Source of the DNA: JALZUV01 sp963837025
GTDB lineage: Bacteria > Pseudomonadota > Alphaproteobacteria > Rickettsiales > JALZUV01
Assembly (NCBI GenBank): GCA_963837025.1
Contig: CAWILT010000001.1
Location: 310,001 to 374,000 of the forward strand
Length of the DNA stretch: 64,000 bases
Direction: 5' to 3'
Shown here: positions 29,101 to 36,585 of the stretch, in pieces
How positions within the stretch are numbered: the first letter of the stretch is position 1
Layout of the letters: every line of letters begins with the position of its first letter
Notes under the pieces: model-generated
What the model was told of the DNA's origin: nothing
Seen by the model: only the letters and a program-made list of their open reading frames with translations
Databases searched by the model: none
Position numbers and translations under genes: made by a program

Positions 29101-31033
29101 CCGCAGTTTTTCAGATAATTCACTTCAAATAATTAAGCATGAAAACTTCTTTGAACAAGTAAAAACTGCTTTAATAATACGCGAGCAAATTGACTTAAAC
29201 AGTAGTGCAGATCTAAAATCAGTTATAACGGAAACTAAATTTTATAAAGATGGAGTTATAAAAATTTGGTTTAAAAATCAGGGCAGTGGAAATTTAAATA
29301 ATTTAGATCTTGTCAAAAATATTGAAGTGTACTGTGAAGAAAGAGATTTAGGATTCGCCCATAATTGTGAGAAACAAGACGATAATCACATTTGTGTTGT
29401 AGTGGCAGGCCCAAACCACAGTTTGAGTATGCAAGATAGCGTTAGTATAGCTGAAATCCAGGAAGTTATCCTACCTAAGATAGAAATCTTAGAACAGCAT
29501 ATTGCTGAGCATACTACTAAAATTACTAATATTTCTGATGAAAAAATCGCTTTAAGTAAAATTAAAGCTGAAGAACGAGAAGAAGCTAAAGTTGAACACA
29601 TTCTCTCAATAAAAGAAGACATCCAATTCATCGTGAAATATGATCTTCCTTGTGGTTCAGATTTATTAAATCTTTATCTGTCAGTTGAAAAAAAACGATT
29701 GGAAAAACGTGACCCTGAACTTAAAGAATATTTGTACAATGCAATTAAGAATGTAGATAAAGATCGAGTAACAGTCGATATAATTAAAGAGCAGCAGACA
29801 AAATTGGATGCTGCAATTAAAGCGGGAGCTCCGAGTGAATTTGAAAAACCAAATTTTGGTAATGGAAGTGGGATGAGTGATGTTTACGTTATAACCAAGG
29901 ATGGAAAGCTTAGGAAAGAGAATGTTTATACGAAGATTTCAAATGCAAAAGGTTACAAACTTTGGCATCAAATATTATCTGACGAATTAGTGATTTCTTG
30001 GCAGAGGAACAAGCATAGCCCCCTACAATGTGATTTTGAAGTAGATTATATACCAGAATCATTAACCTTAGCACAAAAATACACTGTTGAGGATCTGACT
30101 AAAAGCCTCCACAGAACAATTAATTTCTACAGCGACACTCCACCAAAAAGAATGGGTAATTGGGACTTAAAAGAGGTTTCAAAAATTCCAACCAGCGACC
30201 TAGAAGCTGATATTGGACGTTATGAATATTATGAGACCGATAATATTGAAAGTCCTGTGAGTAATTATTCATTAGGTGACCTATTTGGTAATCAATTAAA
30301 TAGTCTTACCTTAACGCCGAGTATTGATAAATCACCAAAGGAAGTTGTGCCTTCAAATAATGAACAAGACAAAAACCCAGACGAGATAACTACCGTTCTA
30401 ACTTCTACATCAAATGAAGAGATGTCGGATAAACTAGAAGGTTTAGCACAACAATTTTCGGGTAATAATAGTGTATCATCTGTCTCGCCGGAAAAAATAG
30501 CACCTACGAAATCTGTAATAGAAACTCCTGAACGCAAAGCCATTTTTCATCTATGGGGGGGATGCAAATCATCGTTATCAAGTCTTAAAAAACCTATAAA
30601 TGAGCTTTCGCGAAGCGAATTAAATATGGTGCCATTTATGGATATTCCTTCAGAAGAGTTTTGTCTAACGCATAATATTAAAACTGACAAACTCCTTGAG
30701 TGGAAAGAGTTTAATTCACATCTTTCTCAAAGGCAGACAAAAATAGAAAACGATTTGGCAGTCTCTACTGTAATTGAAGCACATCAAAATATGCACCAGC
30801 TTGATGAAGATGAAGTTGGAAAAGTTTTAAGAATAGCACACATGCACGATGTTGTAATTCCAGAAGAATTCGCAGAATATGTTATGTACAATCTTGGATT
30901 GGAAGATATGGGAATAAAAATGGTGCAACATAATGAAGATCTTGCTTCCAAAAATAAAGGTGGGCGACCCGATCAAATATTTGTTACTTCAATAAATGAA
31001 CCGTTTAACACGCATGAACAAAGAGCTATTTAG
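26186..31033 (+). CDS. giant DEAH-box helicase with large unassigned C-terminal region
   Basis: A 1,615-residue protein. Residues ~1-360 are a DEAH-type SF2 helicase: motif I SSETGSGKT (~45), Ia VPKRILAQNA, II FIDEAHETH (~137), III ELSATID, V VGTDVIESGVNIP, VI QQLGRTNR (~341). A winged-helix/HA2-like part follows (ERLELLGLVENKKLTQAGHF). From about 560 to the end I recognise nothing. Coiled-coil-like stretches lie near 920-980 and 1100-1150, with a Ser/Thr-rich, low-complexity segment near 1400-1450. The C-terminus reads DLASKNKGGRPDQIF. ATG 26186 was preferred to a GTG two codons upstream. It could be a defence helicase or an effector; neither is shown. Confidence 0.85.
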   Translation: MADPIENGLFKKSYEVLGDLPAFAKAPEIVKALKEGKGFVFSSETGSGKTLTVAPYLADSFDGLTIVIVPKRILAQNAAETIAKISGLQVGNEVGYAVGSRGGENISLFNDQTKLIFTTPAMATASGLINEASNIFIDEAHETHLTVSIAKALIHNRLSKGHKIRFGELSATIDTKENAKYWEDQSEVALFHSEGKTFSCNFTYQEAYQNSHGYSQDKAKAVFDLLKKGKKGIVIFEPGKREIANTINAINALAEKEGLKNLEVKSIHGQTSQSEQNSAKAPPLKGNAKIIVGTDVIESGVNIPWLDSGISSGLARIPQYDDLTGAESLLLSEIPKWRITQQLGRTNRFTESDFILFGGTKFEHRKLKTTPEILRAPLEKVVMECYAMKLDPIEIKFDADIPNEKFVRAIERLELLGLVENKKLTQAGHFVRKLRVGPEAGAMLWEARNQGTLQDAIELAAVVEAENLRKDWNIPHGKDNSSDILDGLKAYKEFRSRNTGEIRNLKNNERNKAREQLFKELNLSPKKYFEVKEAVADLKERLGHEVWRDSKAATDDDLKAIILSGSFDRIYFNGESLATGQNYSVDKNSVIRGNKFSVGGLRKIKTRRGQELTFLQQGTEIPDDIIYQLLADRKSVFGNPIFERDSYGDSFILTHPSGTKFKLPISKNPSLSLEKLIEPEYSRFTLERDSENLTKSLGFSETNNLNALINSDSLQDVANKLNSTTGLPINLLIKDLNQEDNTDSTNKGKLIISNKISKFNIDLEIQEQSLNIQQVLKILKTYPMLTQPNKYNRQVNKTHAYEIRDDALIIHSADNMLWRDEKIDIISILQKALNKNQKVIFQEAKVINIAETERNYFSAMLNQNNHYTIEEKKLAESAINAFNKSLLELRLTNHAHGEVQYAAQYNDNIIMIAEEQYEKYSLLSDELKNLEKILTSQMQERAKELQVKSAAYDQIKTAISGALSNNIYFEDVRSFSDNSLQIIKHENFFEQVKTALIIREQIDLNSSADLKSVITETKFYKDGVIKIWFKNQGSGNLNNLDLVKNIEVYCEERDLGFAHNCEKQDDNHICVVVAGPNHSLSMQDSVSIAEIQEVILPKIEILEQHIAEHTTKITNISDEKIALSKIKAEEREEAKVEHILSIKEDIQFIVKYDLPCGSDLLNLYLSVEKKRLEKRDPELKEYLYNAIKNVDKDRVTVDIIKEQQTKLDAAIKAGAPSEFEKPNFGNGSGMSDVYVITKDGKLRKENVYTKISNAKGYKLWHQILSDELVISWQRNKHSPLQCDFEVDYIPESLTLAQKYTVEDLTKSLHRTINFYSDTPPKRMGNWDLKEVSKIPTSDLEADIGRYEYYETDNIESPVSNYSLGDLFGNQLNSLTLTPSIDKSPKEVVPSNNEQDKNPDEITTVLTSTSNEEMSDKLEGLAQQFSGNNSVSSVSPEKIAPTKSVIETPERKAIFHLWGGCKSSLSSLKKPINELSRSELNMVPFMDIPSEEFCLTHNIKTDKLLEWKEFNSHLSQRQTKIENDLAVSTVIEAHQNMHQLDEDEVGKVLRIAHMHDVVIPEEFAEYVMYNLGLEDMGIKMVQHNEDLASKNKGGRPDQIFVTSINEPFNTHEQRAI

Positions 31034-31034
31034 A

Positions 31035-31313
31035 ATGGAAAATATTCTATGCAAACACCCAGTTTCTTTTGCCGAGAAAATGCTTGTAAAGGAAGGTGGG
31101 GCGGTGCGCTACATAGAAGCGATGCATAATAATGAGCCTTGCTGGTACTTCCTAAAATTAAACCCTAACAACTATTCTATTTATAAACTCAAACGCCGCA
31201 ATTGTCAGGTAATGATTAAAGATTTTGGTGACGTTATTTTATGTGGCTGGGGAAAACACGCCCCTGAAATTGCAAAACGCATCATGCGAAAGCGCTATTC
31301 AACAAACTGTTAA
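31035..31313 (+). CDS. small protein of a repeated island family (copy 1)
   Basis: A 92-residue protein starting one base after the helicase stop; in-frame ATGs at 30996 and 31014 are alternatives that would overlap the helicase gene. The core GGAVRYIEAM, CWYFLKLNPNNY, DFGDVILCGWGKHAP and KRIMRKRYS is shared with the gene at 32313 and the decayed copy at 31447. The shared pattern is a WY(F/L)L strand followed 20-25 residues on by an FGxIL-x-G(W/Y) motif and a terminal (K/E)xY. I do not recognise the family. No signal or membrane segment. Placement suggests translational coupling to the helicase. Confidence 0.65.
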   Translation: MENILCKHPVSFAEKMLVKEGGAVRYIEAMHNNEPCWYFLKLNPNNYSIYKLKRRNCQVMIKDFGDVILCGWGKHAPEIAKRIMRKRYSTNC

Positions 31314-31446
31314 AATATAAATACCTAATTTAGTGGAGATATATGATGGATGTGCGGATGAGAATTTGAACGTGAACGATACAGCATTCGCAATGCTAGA
31401 ATATAGAGCTATTTAATCAGTAGAAACAGGGGGGGAAAAAGAAAAT

Positions 31447-31716
31447 GAGTCACGTTGTTCCCTTTATGAACGCAAATCATTTTCCGAAAAAATCGTAGAT
31501 AATGACGGCGGATTAGTTCGTTATATCAAACCTATCGAACAAGGCGAAACCAGCTGATACTTTTTAAAATTATTTCCAGCAAATATGATGATTATAAACG
31601 CAAGCTAAATAGTGGCAGTTTAGGAATATAGCGAAGTGATAAAGTGCGAGTGGGGTGATAATGCGCTTACCATACCTTAAAAGATGATGAAAAAGCGCTA
31701 TGCTGCTTTATGTTAA
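31447..31716 (+). pseudogene. decayed copy of the small-protein family
   Basis: Traces of the neighbour at 31035 can be followed through all three frames: ERKSFSEKIVDNDGGLVRYI, then ETS*YFLKLFPAN with TGA in place of the conserved Trp codon, then YKRKLNSGSLG, then EYSEVIKCEWGDNAL, and finally KMMKKRYAALC and a stop. At least two in-frame stops and two frame changes make it non-functional. It shows a local tandem duplication followed by decay. No other gene is seen in 31,314-31,785. Confidence 0.75.
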
Positions 31717-31785
31717 TTTTTAACTGTCATCATGTCGTAATAAAAACATGCTAAGTTAATTAATATTAAATTATAGAGGTAAAAT

Positions 31786-32313
31786 ATGACTAATTCAATC
31801 AATCCTATAACTCGAGCTTCATTGAGTAAATTATTCGAAAATGCTATATCCATTGAACCAGAAACTGGTTTTGCAGTGGTGTTGCCGAAAGAATTACGCA
31901 AAGCAACTATTAAAGCACTTCGCGCTACTGGCTTAGTCAATAATGGTGAGATTGAAGAGAGGTCTTTTCATGGCAGTCAGTTATTTAATGATAGCCCACT
32001 TGATATGGCTCGCAGAATACTTGGGCCAGATGCTCGTGTAAAATCAATAGGGAAAATAGACGTTCCATCGGTGATGGGTGGTGGTACAGTTGATGGCTAC
32101 ACTGCTATTATTGGAGGTGAAGGCGAACAAGGTTATAGTATTGATGGCAAAAAGCTTATAATCGAAGGAAAAAAAGCGATCCAAAAGCTGGCTGATGCGG
32201 GTATTAGTTTCCCTGGACACGAAGCTTATATGAGCAGTGAAATTGCAAAAGGCTGCGCGAAGGTGCAGCAAAATACAGCTACTATTGAACAATCTAATGA
32301 ACGGAGCGTCTAA
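31786..32313 (+). CDS. hypothetical island protein
   Basis: A 175-residue soluble protein I do not recognise. It has an N-terminal helical part (INPITRASLSKLFENAISIE), a basic helix (LPKELRKATIKALRATGL), and a glycine-rich middle (VMGGGTVDGYTAIIGGEGEQGY). There is no signal peptide. AGAGG lies 9 bases before the ATG. The stop overlaps the next start as TAATG, so it is coupled to the small-protein-family gene at 32313. Confidence 0.7.
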   Translation: MTNSINPITRASLSKLFENAISIEPETGFAVVLPKELRKATIKALRATGLVNNGEIEERSFHGSQLFNDSPLDMARRILGPDARVKSIGKIDVPSVMGGGTVDGYTAIIGGEGEQGYSIDGKKLIIEGKKAIQKLADAGISFPGHEAYMSSEIAKGCAKVQQNTATIEQSNERSV

Positions 32314-32567
32314 TGTCATTTACTTCAAAGTATGTAAAATACTCTAAGGCATCTAACGTCTTTTTTATCCAAACACAGACTAAGTCTGGTTTTGATGCAT
32401 GGTGGTATTTACTAGTGGATGCGATAAAAAAAGACAACTTTGCAAAAGCGATGCAACAAGGAGGCTGCGATCTCAAGCAATTTGGCCGTATTCTCAAGGC
32501 TGGATACGATGTGCCATCAGATACAGTGCAGGCATTGATGCTGGAAGAATACGGTTTCGCAACCTGA
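32313..32567 (+). CDS. small protein of a repeated island family (copy 2)
   Basis: An 84-residue protein with the same arrangement as the gene at 31035: an AWWYLLVDAIKKDNF strand, then GGCDLKQFGRILKAGYDVPS and a C-terminal LEEYGF. This copy preserves the full motif order W-Y-L-L, C-D-L-x-x-F-G-x-I-L, Y. It overlaps the upstream gene by one base (TAATG). Function unknown; the family may be a small regulator or interaction partner encoded with larger island genes. Confidence 0.7.
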   Translation: MSFTSKYVKYSKASNVFFIQTQTKSGFDAWWYLLVDAIKKDNFAKAMQQGGCDLKQFGRILKAGYDVPSDTVQALMLEEYGFAT

Positions 32568-32735
32568 TATTCTGGCCGATAATAGTATCGGGTTGTATTT
32601 ATTCAAAGAGTTTTTGGAGATAAAACCTTTAATAGTTTAATTATAAGCCGATTAAAGCGGGTTTTGCAATTTAACTCGAGAGGGCATAGAGTAAATTTAT
32701 ATTTTTGAAAGAACCCACTAAACCATATAAATAAA

Positions 32736-32779
32736 TGGCACACCCGGCAGAATTCGAACCTGCAACCGCCTAATTACGT
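32736..32779 (-). repeat. tRNA 3'-end fragment (tRNA-Arg-like), possible old attachment site
   Basis: On the minus strand this reads as a tRNA 3' half: T-arm GCAGGTTCGAATTCTGC, acceptor strand CGGGTGT, discriminator G and CCA. No matching 5' half exists next to it. Such a fragment is what integration into a tRNA gene leaves at the distal end of an element. Past it, 32780-32870 holds a short open stretch of about 30 codons (DHKNIDRDYITQGLMHIGQ, then stop) that may be the tail of a lost gene. At 32,885-32,920 there is a copy of the 3' end of the small-protein family. No intact gene lies in 32,568-33,020. Confidence 0.6.
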
Positions 32780-33020
32780 CATCATCTTCCCGATCATAAG
32801 AATATTGATCGAGATTACATCACTCAAGGGCTGATGCATATTGGTCAAGATAGGGCGAGAAAATATCCATGAATAAAGTTGTTCCAAAAAAAAGCGCTAT
32901 GCTATTTTATTTTAATTATTAACTGTTACCATAACTTCACATTTTACTAAATACATTAACTTATCTTTAACATTATTTTGGTATTCTATAATTATCAAAA
33001 AGGTACTTTGGAGAATTAAG

Positions 33021-33884
33021 ATGAGTGAAAATTTTGCTAAACAATTTGGTTTTGAGGGCGTGAAAGCGACGATTAAAGAGAAAAATTTTGAAGAAAATCG
33101 TAAAGTAGAAGAAGCTGAGAAACAACGCTTAGCAGCTGAGGCAGAAAAGCTAAAGGTCGCTCGCGCTAATCATGTTGAAGTATTAGAAGGTGACTCTGTT
33201 GCTACGTTACGCAATGCAGATGCCCTAACGCCTGTTTTAGAAAGCTATAAAAGTGCATTACGAGATGCAAAATCCCCTATTGGCAATGCGTTAGTAGACT
33301 CTGCAACAGGAGAGAACCGTGGTACAGAGAGACATAGCGAACTAATGGGGCAACTTGAAGAAGTCTTTGAGCAAATTTCCACTACGCAAGCAACTTTGAA
33401 ACGGTTGTCAGATCCGGTTGGACGAGTGGCGGCGGCACTCAAGCAAGGAGAAAGCCCTGCTCAAGAAGACCTAGATGTTATTAACGGTTTTCATGAAATG
33501 TCGCCAGATGAACAAAAGGCATTAGACAATAAGACCTTACACGATTTGATGAAGCAAACAAAACAGGAACTGGACGGAGTTAGTTTTGGCCAGAATACTT
33601 TTATAAACAAAGTTATGTATAAAAATGGAACTAAAGAAGTAACACGTACAAAAACACATAAAACCTATTCTCGGGATATTAATTATGAAGTTAAAGAAAC
33701 TGTTCCAAACTATAGTTATCGAGAGGAAACTCATAAGACCGCAACCGGGAAAGTTGAAATAGCTGGCTATAATTTTAGTATCCTTGAACAACTGAGAAAC
33801 GATTTAGGCAAAACCCAAGAACTCTTCGGTGAACTGCTTGGAAATGCTCAAGCTGCTACTAAAGAACAGCAAACACAACGATAA
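33021..33884 (+). CDS. coiled-coil hypothetical protein
   Basis: A 287-residue, charged, soluble protein with no recognised domain. Residues ~15-50 are a strong heptad region rich in E, K and A (EEAEKQRLAAEAEKLKVA). Helices continue to ~180. A beta-like basic stretch follows (VTRTKTHKTYSRDINYEV), then a final helix (LEQLRNDLGKTQELFGELLG). It starts with GGAG eight bases before the ATG. It is followed by a 34-codon gene with its own ribosome site. Confidence 0.7.
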   Translation: MSENFAKQFGFEGVKATIKEKNFEENRKVEEAEKQRLAAEAEKLKVARANHVEVLEGDSVATLRNADALTPVLESYKSALRDAKSPIGNALVDSATGENRGTERHSELMGQLEEVFEQISTTQATLKRLSDPVGRVAAALKQGESPAQEDLDVINGFHEMSPDEQKALDNKTLHDLMKQTKQELDGVSFGQNTFINKVMYKNGTKEVTRTKTHKTYSRDINYEVKETVPNYSYREETHKTATGKVEIAGYNFSILEQLRNDLGKTQELFGELLGNAQAATKEQQTQR

Positions 33885-33893
33885 GAGGTCATT

Positions 33894-33998
33894 ATGAACA
33901 AGCCATCCAAAGCGAAAAAAGAATTTATGATGTGGTTAATGGGCGAGCGCCGTAAAGCGCAACAGGAATTTCAACGCATTATTGCCGAGTTAAAGTAA
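33894..33998 (+). CDS. 34-residue basic small protein
   Basis: ATG 33894 is preceded by AGAGG at a good distance and encodes a lysine/arginine-rich helix (MNKPSKAKKEFMMWLMGERR, then KAQQEFQRIIAELK). It follows the coiled-coil gene by 9 bp and probably shares its transcript. Its last 9 bases overlap the stop of the convergent nucleotidyltransferase gene. Too short to assign; supported by the ribosome site and operon position only. Confidence 0.5.
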   Translation: MNKPSKAKKEFMMWLMGERRKAQQEFQRIIAELK

Positions 33999-34664
33999 AT
34001 CATCTTTATAAGGAGCGTTGGCTTTCAGAATTGCCAGCGCTTCTTTCAAATACCCCACATCTCGCTTAAAATGCTCATCCACGAGTGATTGTAATTCATG
34101 AGCATAGGCTGGACGCCGATTGAGCATTGCCAAATTCTTATAATCCTGAAATTTTTGCCATGCGATATGTGGAAAATAATCAAGCGTATGCTGCGTTAGT
34201 TCAAGATAGCATTCATAAAACTGATCCATATATCCTTTGGCAAGCTCCTTGGCTGATTCATCCTCTCCGTCATAATATGTGAGAAATTTTTCTGCCCTTT
34301 CTAACATTACATCCATATTGACAATATCTAAATTCACTTTTTGGTGCTTGCTGATTGGTGCATTGGGCGCATGTGAAAATAGCGGTACGGCATGATCTAA
34401 TATAATCGGCTCATAATGCTTACGCATACTGCATTCAGGAATCACATCCAGCGCTTCTGTTTTTAACAGCTTTACCAATGATTTTCGAAACGCATAAGGC
34501 CGCGCTTTCTCGCCGCACGTCACCAGAAAATCAATGTCGCTATCGGGGCGTTCAATGCCTGCACCGATGGAACCCGTGACGCGGACATTGTGGATATCAT
34601 GCTCTTCTGCCAATTTGGCGATGGCATCACCATAATCTTGGCGGAGTTTTTGTAAGGAAATCAT
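33990..34664 (-). CDS. MNT-type nucleotidyltransferase with C-terminal helical (HEPN-like) half
   Basis: A 224-residue protein. Residues ~1-95 are a minimal nucleotidyltransferase: RVTGSIGAGIERPDSDIDFLV holds the GSxxxG and DxD signature, with a further acidic site in EALDVIPE. The C-terminal ~120 residues are all-helical (MLERAEKFLTYYDGEDES, then FPHIAWQKFQDYKN) and contain RPAYAH, an R-x4-H pattern as in HEPN RNases. MNT and HEPN proteins usually form two-gene toxin-antitoxin pairs; a fusion would be a one-gene version. The HEPN reading is tentative; the MNT reading is firm. Confidence 0.75.
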   Translation of the reverse strand: MISLQKLRQDYGDAIAKLAEEHDIHNVRVTGSIGAGIERPDSDIDFLVTCGEKARPYAFRKSLVKLLKTEALDVIPECSMRKHYEPIILDHAVPLFSHAPNAPISKHQKVNLDIVNMDVMLERAEKFLTYYDGEDESAKELAKGYMDQFYECYLELTQHTLDYFPHIAWQKFQDYKNLAMLNRRPAYAHELQSLVDEHFKRDVGYLKEALAILKANAPYKDDLL

Positions 34665-34918
34665 AGGGGAATATTTAGCATAAAGGGCAGAATGTGCAAT
34701 AAAATTGCCAATGTCATCAAACCTTCACAAAAAGTTGCGATTTGTTAACGAAATTGAAACTTTTTGTTGGCATACTGAACTTGTTTTCATGTGGTTCCTT
34801 TTTTTTAGAAGATCATTTATTTTATCTTCTTTACAGAAGAAGCACTATACTCGCTTCGGCAAGTTTTGTTTATAAATGTTCTTTTAAATGAGCGATCATT
34901 TGAGAACTTCAGTTTGTG

Positions 34919-34943
34919 ACTAGCAATTCCGCTTGGTCACCAT
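34919..34943 (+). promoter_or_regulatory. candidate hairpin in the 5' region of the DHH-motif gene
   Basis: GTGAC and GGTCAC flank a CTAGCAATTCCGCTT-type loop about 60 bp before the start codon. It is part of a 335-bp gene-free stretch (34,665-35,000) that otherwise holds AT-rich DNA and a possible promoter. Weak alone. Confidence 0.3.
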
Positions 34944-35000
34944 TTTCGGAAGCATAAACTTAAGTCTTCCACAAAAAGTCCTGGAAACAGGCATTTAGAC

Positions 35001-35771
35001 ATGGCAAACTCAAATTCCAACTTCACGTTTTTAATCGGCGGTAACGACGCCGAGATGGCAACCATCAAAAGCCTGCTCGAAGAGCACGGCATGGAGATGG
35101 TAGACAAAAATCTCGGCTGGGGCGCAAACGCGGCTAGCTACCAAGCCGAAATCGCGCAAGCGATGGAGGCTGGCAAGACTCCGGTCTTAATAGAGCTCGC
35201 CGACGCCCCAGTTGGGGTGATCGACATCGACCACCACGGCGCTCGCAGCAGCGAACCAGCCGCAATCGTTCAGGTGTGTGCGTTGCTCGGCGTAGAGCCG
35301 ACACGTCGTCACCTGCTGATCGCCGCCAACGACACCGGGTATATCCCGGCCATGTTGGCCGCAGGCGCCACGGAACAGGAGGTCGCGGACATCCGCGCCC
35401 TCGACCGTGCCTGCCAAGGCATCACGCCTGAGCAGGAGGCCGAAGCCGATCGTGCCATTGGCGCGATGGAAGCAATCAACGACTTGCTCGTTGTGCGCCC
35501 ATCGCACTCCAAAGGTGCGACGGTGACCGATCGTCTTTACGGCAAGCAGCCGAACGGCCAATGCGTACTCATCCTCTCCGGCGACGGCGAGGTGAACTTC
35601 TACGGTGACGGCGCCTTGTGCGCCCAACTGAAAGAAAAGTACAGCGACGGCTGGGCTGGCGGTGCCGGTTTGGGAACTGAGGGAGGCTCCGCCTACTTCG
35701 GTGGTTACCCAAACCACGACGAGGTGCTAAACTTTATCGTAGCGGCGCAAGCCGCTTCGGTAGAAGCGTAA
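35001..35771 (+). CDS. GC-rich DHH-motif protein, foreign base composition
   Basis: A 256-residue soluble protein. IDIDHHGARS (77-79 DHH) and AANDTGYIPAML recall the metal-binding motifs of DHH phosphoesterases, and RPSHSKGATVTDRLYG plus a glycine-rich end (GWAGGAGLGTEGGSAYFGG) resemble the substrate-binding DHHA1 part. The exact family was not identified. The gene is far richer in G and C than everything around it, with different codon choice (GCC, GGC, CTC), so it was acquired recently. Strong hairpins and a terminator lie just downstream. Confidence 0.7.
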   Translation: MANSNSNFTFLIGGNDAEMATIKSLLEEHGMEMVDKNLGWGANAASYQAEIAQAMEAGKTPVLIELADAPVGVIDIDHHGARSSEPAAIVQVCALLGVEPTRRHLLIAANDTGYIPAMLAAGATEQEVADIRALDRACQGITPEQEAEADRAIGAMEAINDLLVVRPSHSKGATVTDRLYGKQPNGQCVLILSGDGEVNFYGDGALCAQLKEKYSDGWAGGAGLGTEGGSAYFGGYPNHDEVLNFIVAAQAASVEA

Positions 35772-35835
35772 GGAAAATTTGGTGCTGGTGGGTGCGTTCT
35801 TTTAGAACGTACCGCCAGTGCCTTATCTTCCAAAA

Positions 35836-35861
35836 AGTGGAACACATCTTCGTGTTCCACT
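35836..35861 (+). repeat. perfect 10-bp hairpin downstream of the DHH-motif gene
   Basis: AGTGGAACAC and GTGTTCCACT pair perfectly around a 6-base loop ATCTTC. A third copy of the half-sequence, GAGTGGAACATG, lies at 35896-35907, so an alternative pairing is possible. Confidence 0.6.
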
Positions 35862-35914
35862 CCCCTTTGTTACTTTTTACCAAGGTAATAACGGCGAGTG
35901 GAACATGAAACCCC

Positions 35915-35957
35915 AAAAACACCGGATGATCCCGCGAGGATTGTCCGGTGTTTTTTT
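35915..35957 (+). terminator. intrinsic terminator of the DHH-motif gene unit
   Basis: AAAAACACCGGA pairs with TCCGGTGTTTTT around a loop that includes ATCCCGCGAGGAT, ending in seven T. It closes the GC-rich unit. Confidence 0.8.
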
Positions 35958-36000
35958 GTTTGTAAATGCATAAAAGGATTTGTCATCAAGTAGGTATAAG

Positions 36001-36047
36001 AAACATGCTATGTTGTTCATTAAAGTGAAATTATAAAGGTAGGATTA
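36001..36047 (+). repeat. diverged copy of the upstream region of the 31786 gene
   Basis: The sequence AAACATGCTATGTT, then AAATTATAAAGGTAGGAT parallels AAACATGCTAAGTT and AAATTATAGAGGTAAAAT just before the 31786 gene. The gene that should follow is not intact. The rest of 35,958-36,585 is AT-rich without a supported larger gene. Confidence 0.45.
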
Positions 36048-36310
36048 GTTATAGGGTTACTGAGATTAGTATAAGAAATGACAATACCTAATATTATTCA
36101 ACATCTATTCAACGTGAGAATTTTTGGAAAGAGGCTTTATTGACTCGAGGCAAATATGGCTATAACGGAAACTGAGTAGGATTTATGACTGAACACATAG
36201 TTTTAAAATTCCAATATACGAAGGGACTACAATGCACGAAGGCTTTGTGGATAATGTCTACTGAATCAAGGTCTGTAAGCACAAGTGTACTCACATAATT
36301 TTCGCTTAAT

Positions 36311-36362
36311 ACGTGGGAGTGAAATTCTTGCTGCTTTAAGTTTGGTCCTAGAGAAAAGTTCC
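36311..36362 (+). repeat. GAGTGAAATTCTTG repeat, copy A
   Basis: GGGAGTGAAATTCTTG followed by CTGCTTTAAGTTTGGTCCTAG and GAGAAAAGTTC has a diverged partner at 43972-44031. The two copies bracket the VWA operon and the giant M48 gene. Confidence 0.55.
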
Positions 36363-36470
36363 ATTTACACTATGGACTTTGAGGTAAGATTTGTTAATGT
36401 TGCCTTAGACGTGATTTATTTTTTCAACTTGCAGCGTCTTTAAATCAATTTGCTAAAACAGGAGTTCATT

Positions 36471-36551
36471 ATGACGTTACCTATCAAATCACATAAATAT
36501 AAAAATATTGTGTTAGAAGCCAAATATTTATTATATTTGAGACACCTTTAA
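36471..36551 (+). CDS. possible 26-residue leader or remnant peptide
   Basis: ATG 36471 is preceded by AGGAG at ideal spacing and encodes MTLPIKSHKYKNIVLEAKYL plus six residues, ending TAA. Only the ribosome site supports it. It could be the start of a gene whose body was deleted. Confidence 0.25.
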   Translation: MTLPIKSHKYKNIVLEAKYLLYLRHL

Positions 36552-36585
36552 GGCGTTGAATACGTACTCCGGTACTAGATTGGTT

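Noticed and set aside
35187..35717. 176-codon open frame antisense to the DHH-motif gene.
   Set aside because: GC-rich genes produce long antisense frames; no recognised motif and no ribosome site.
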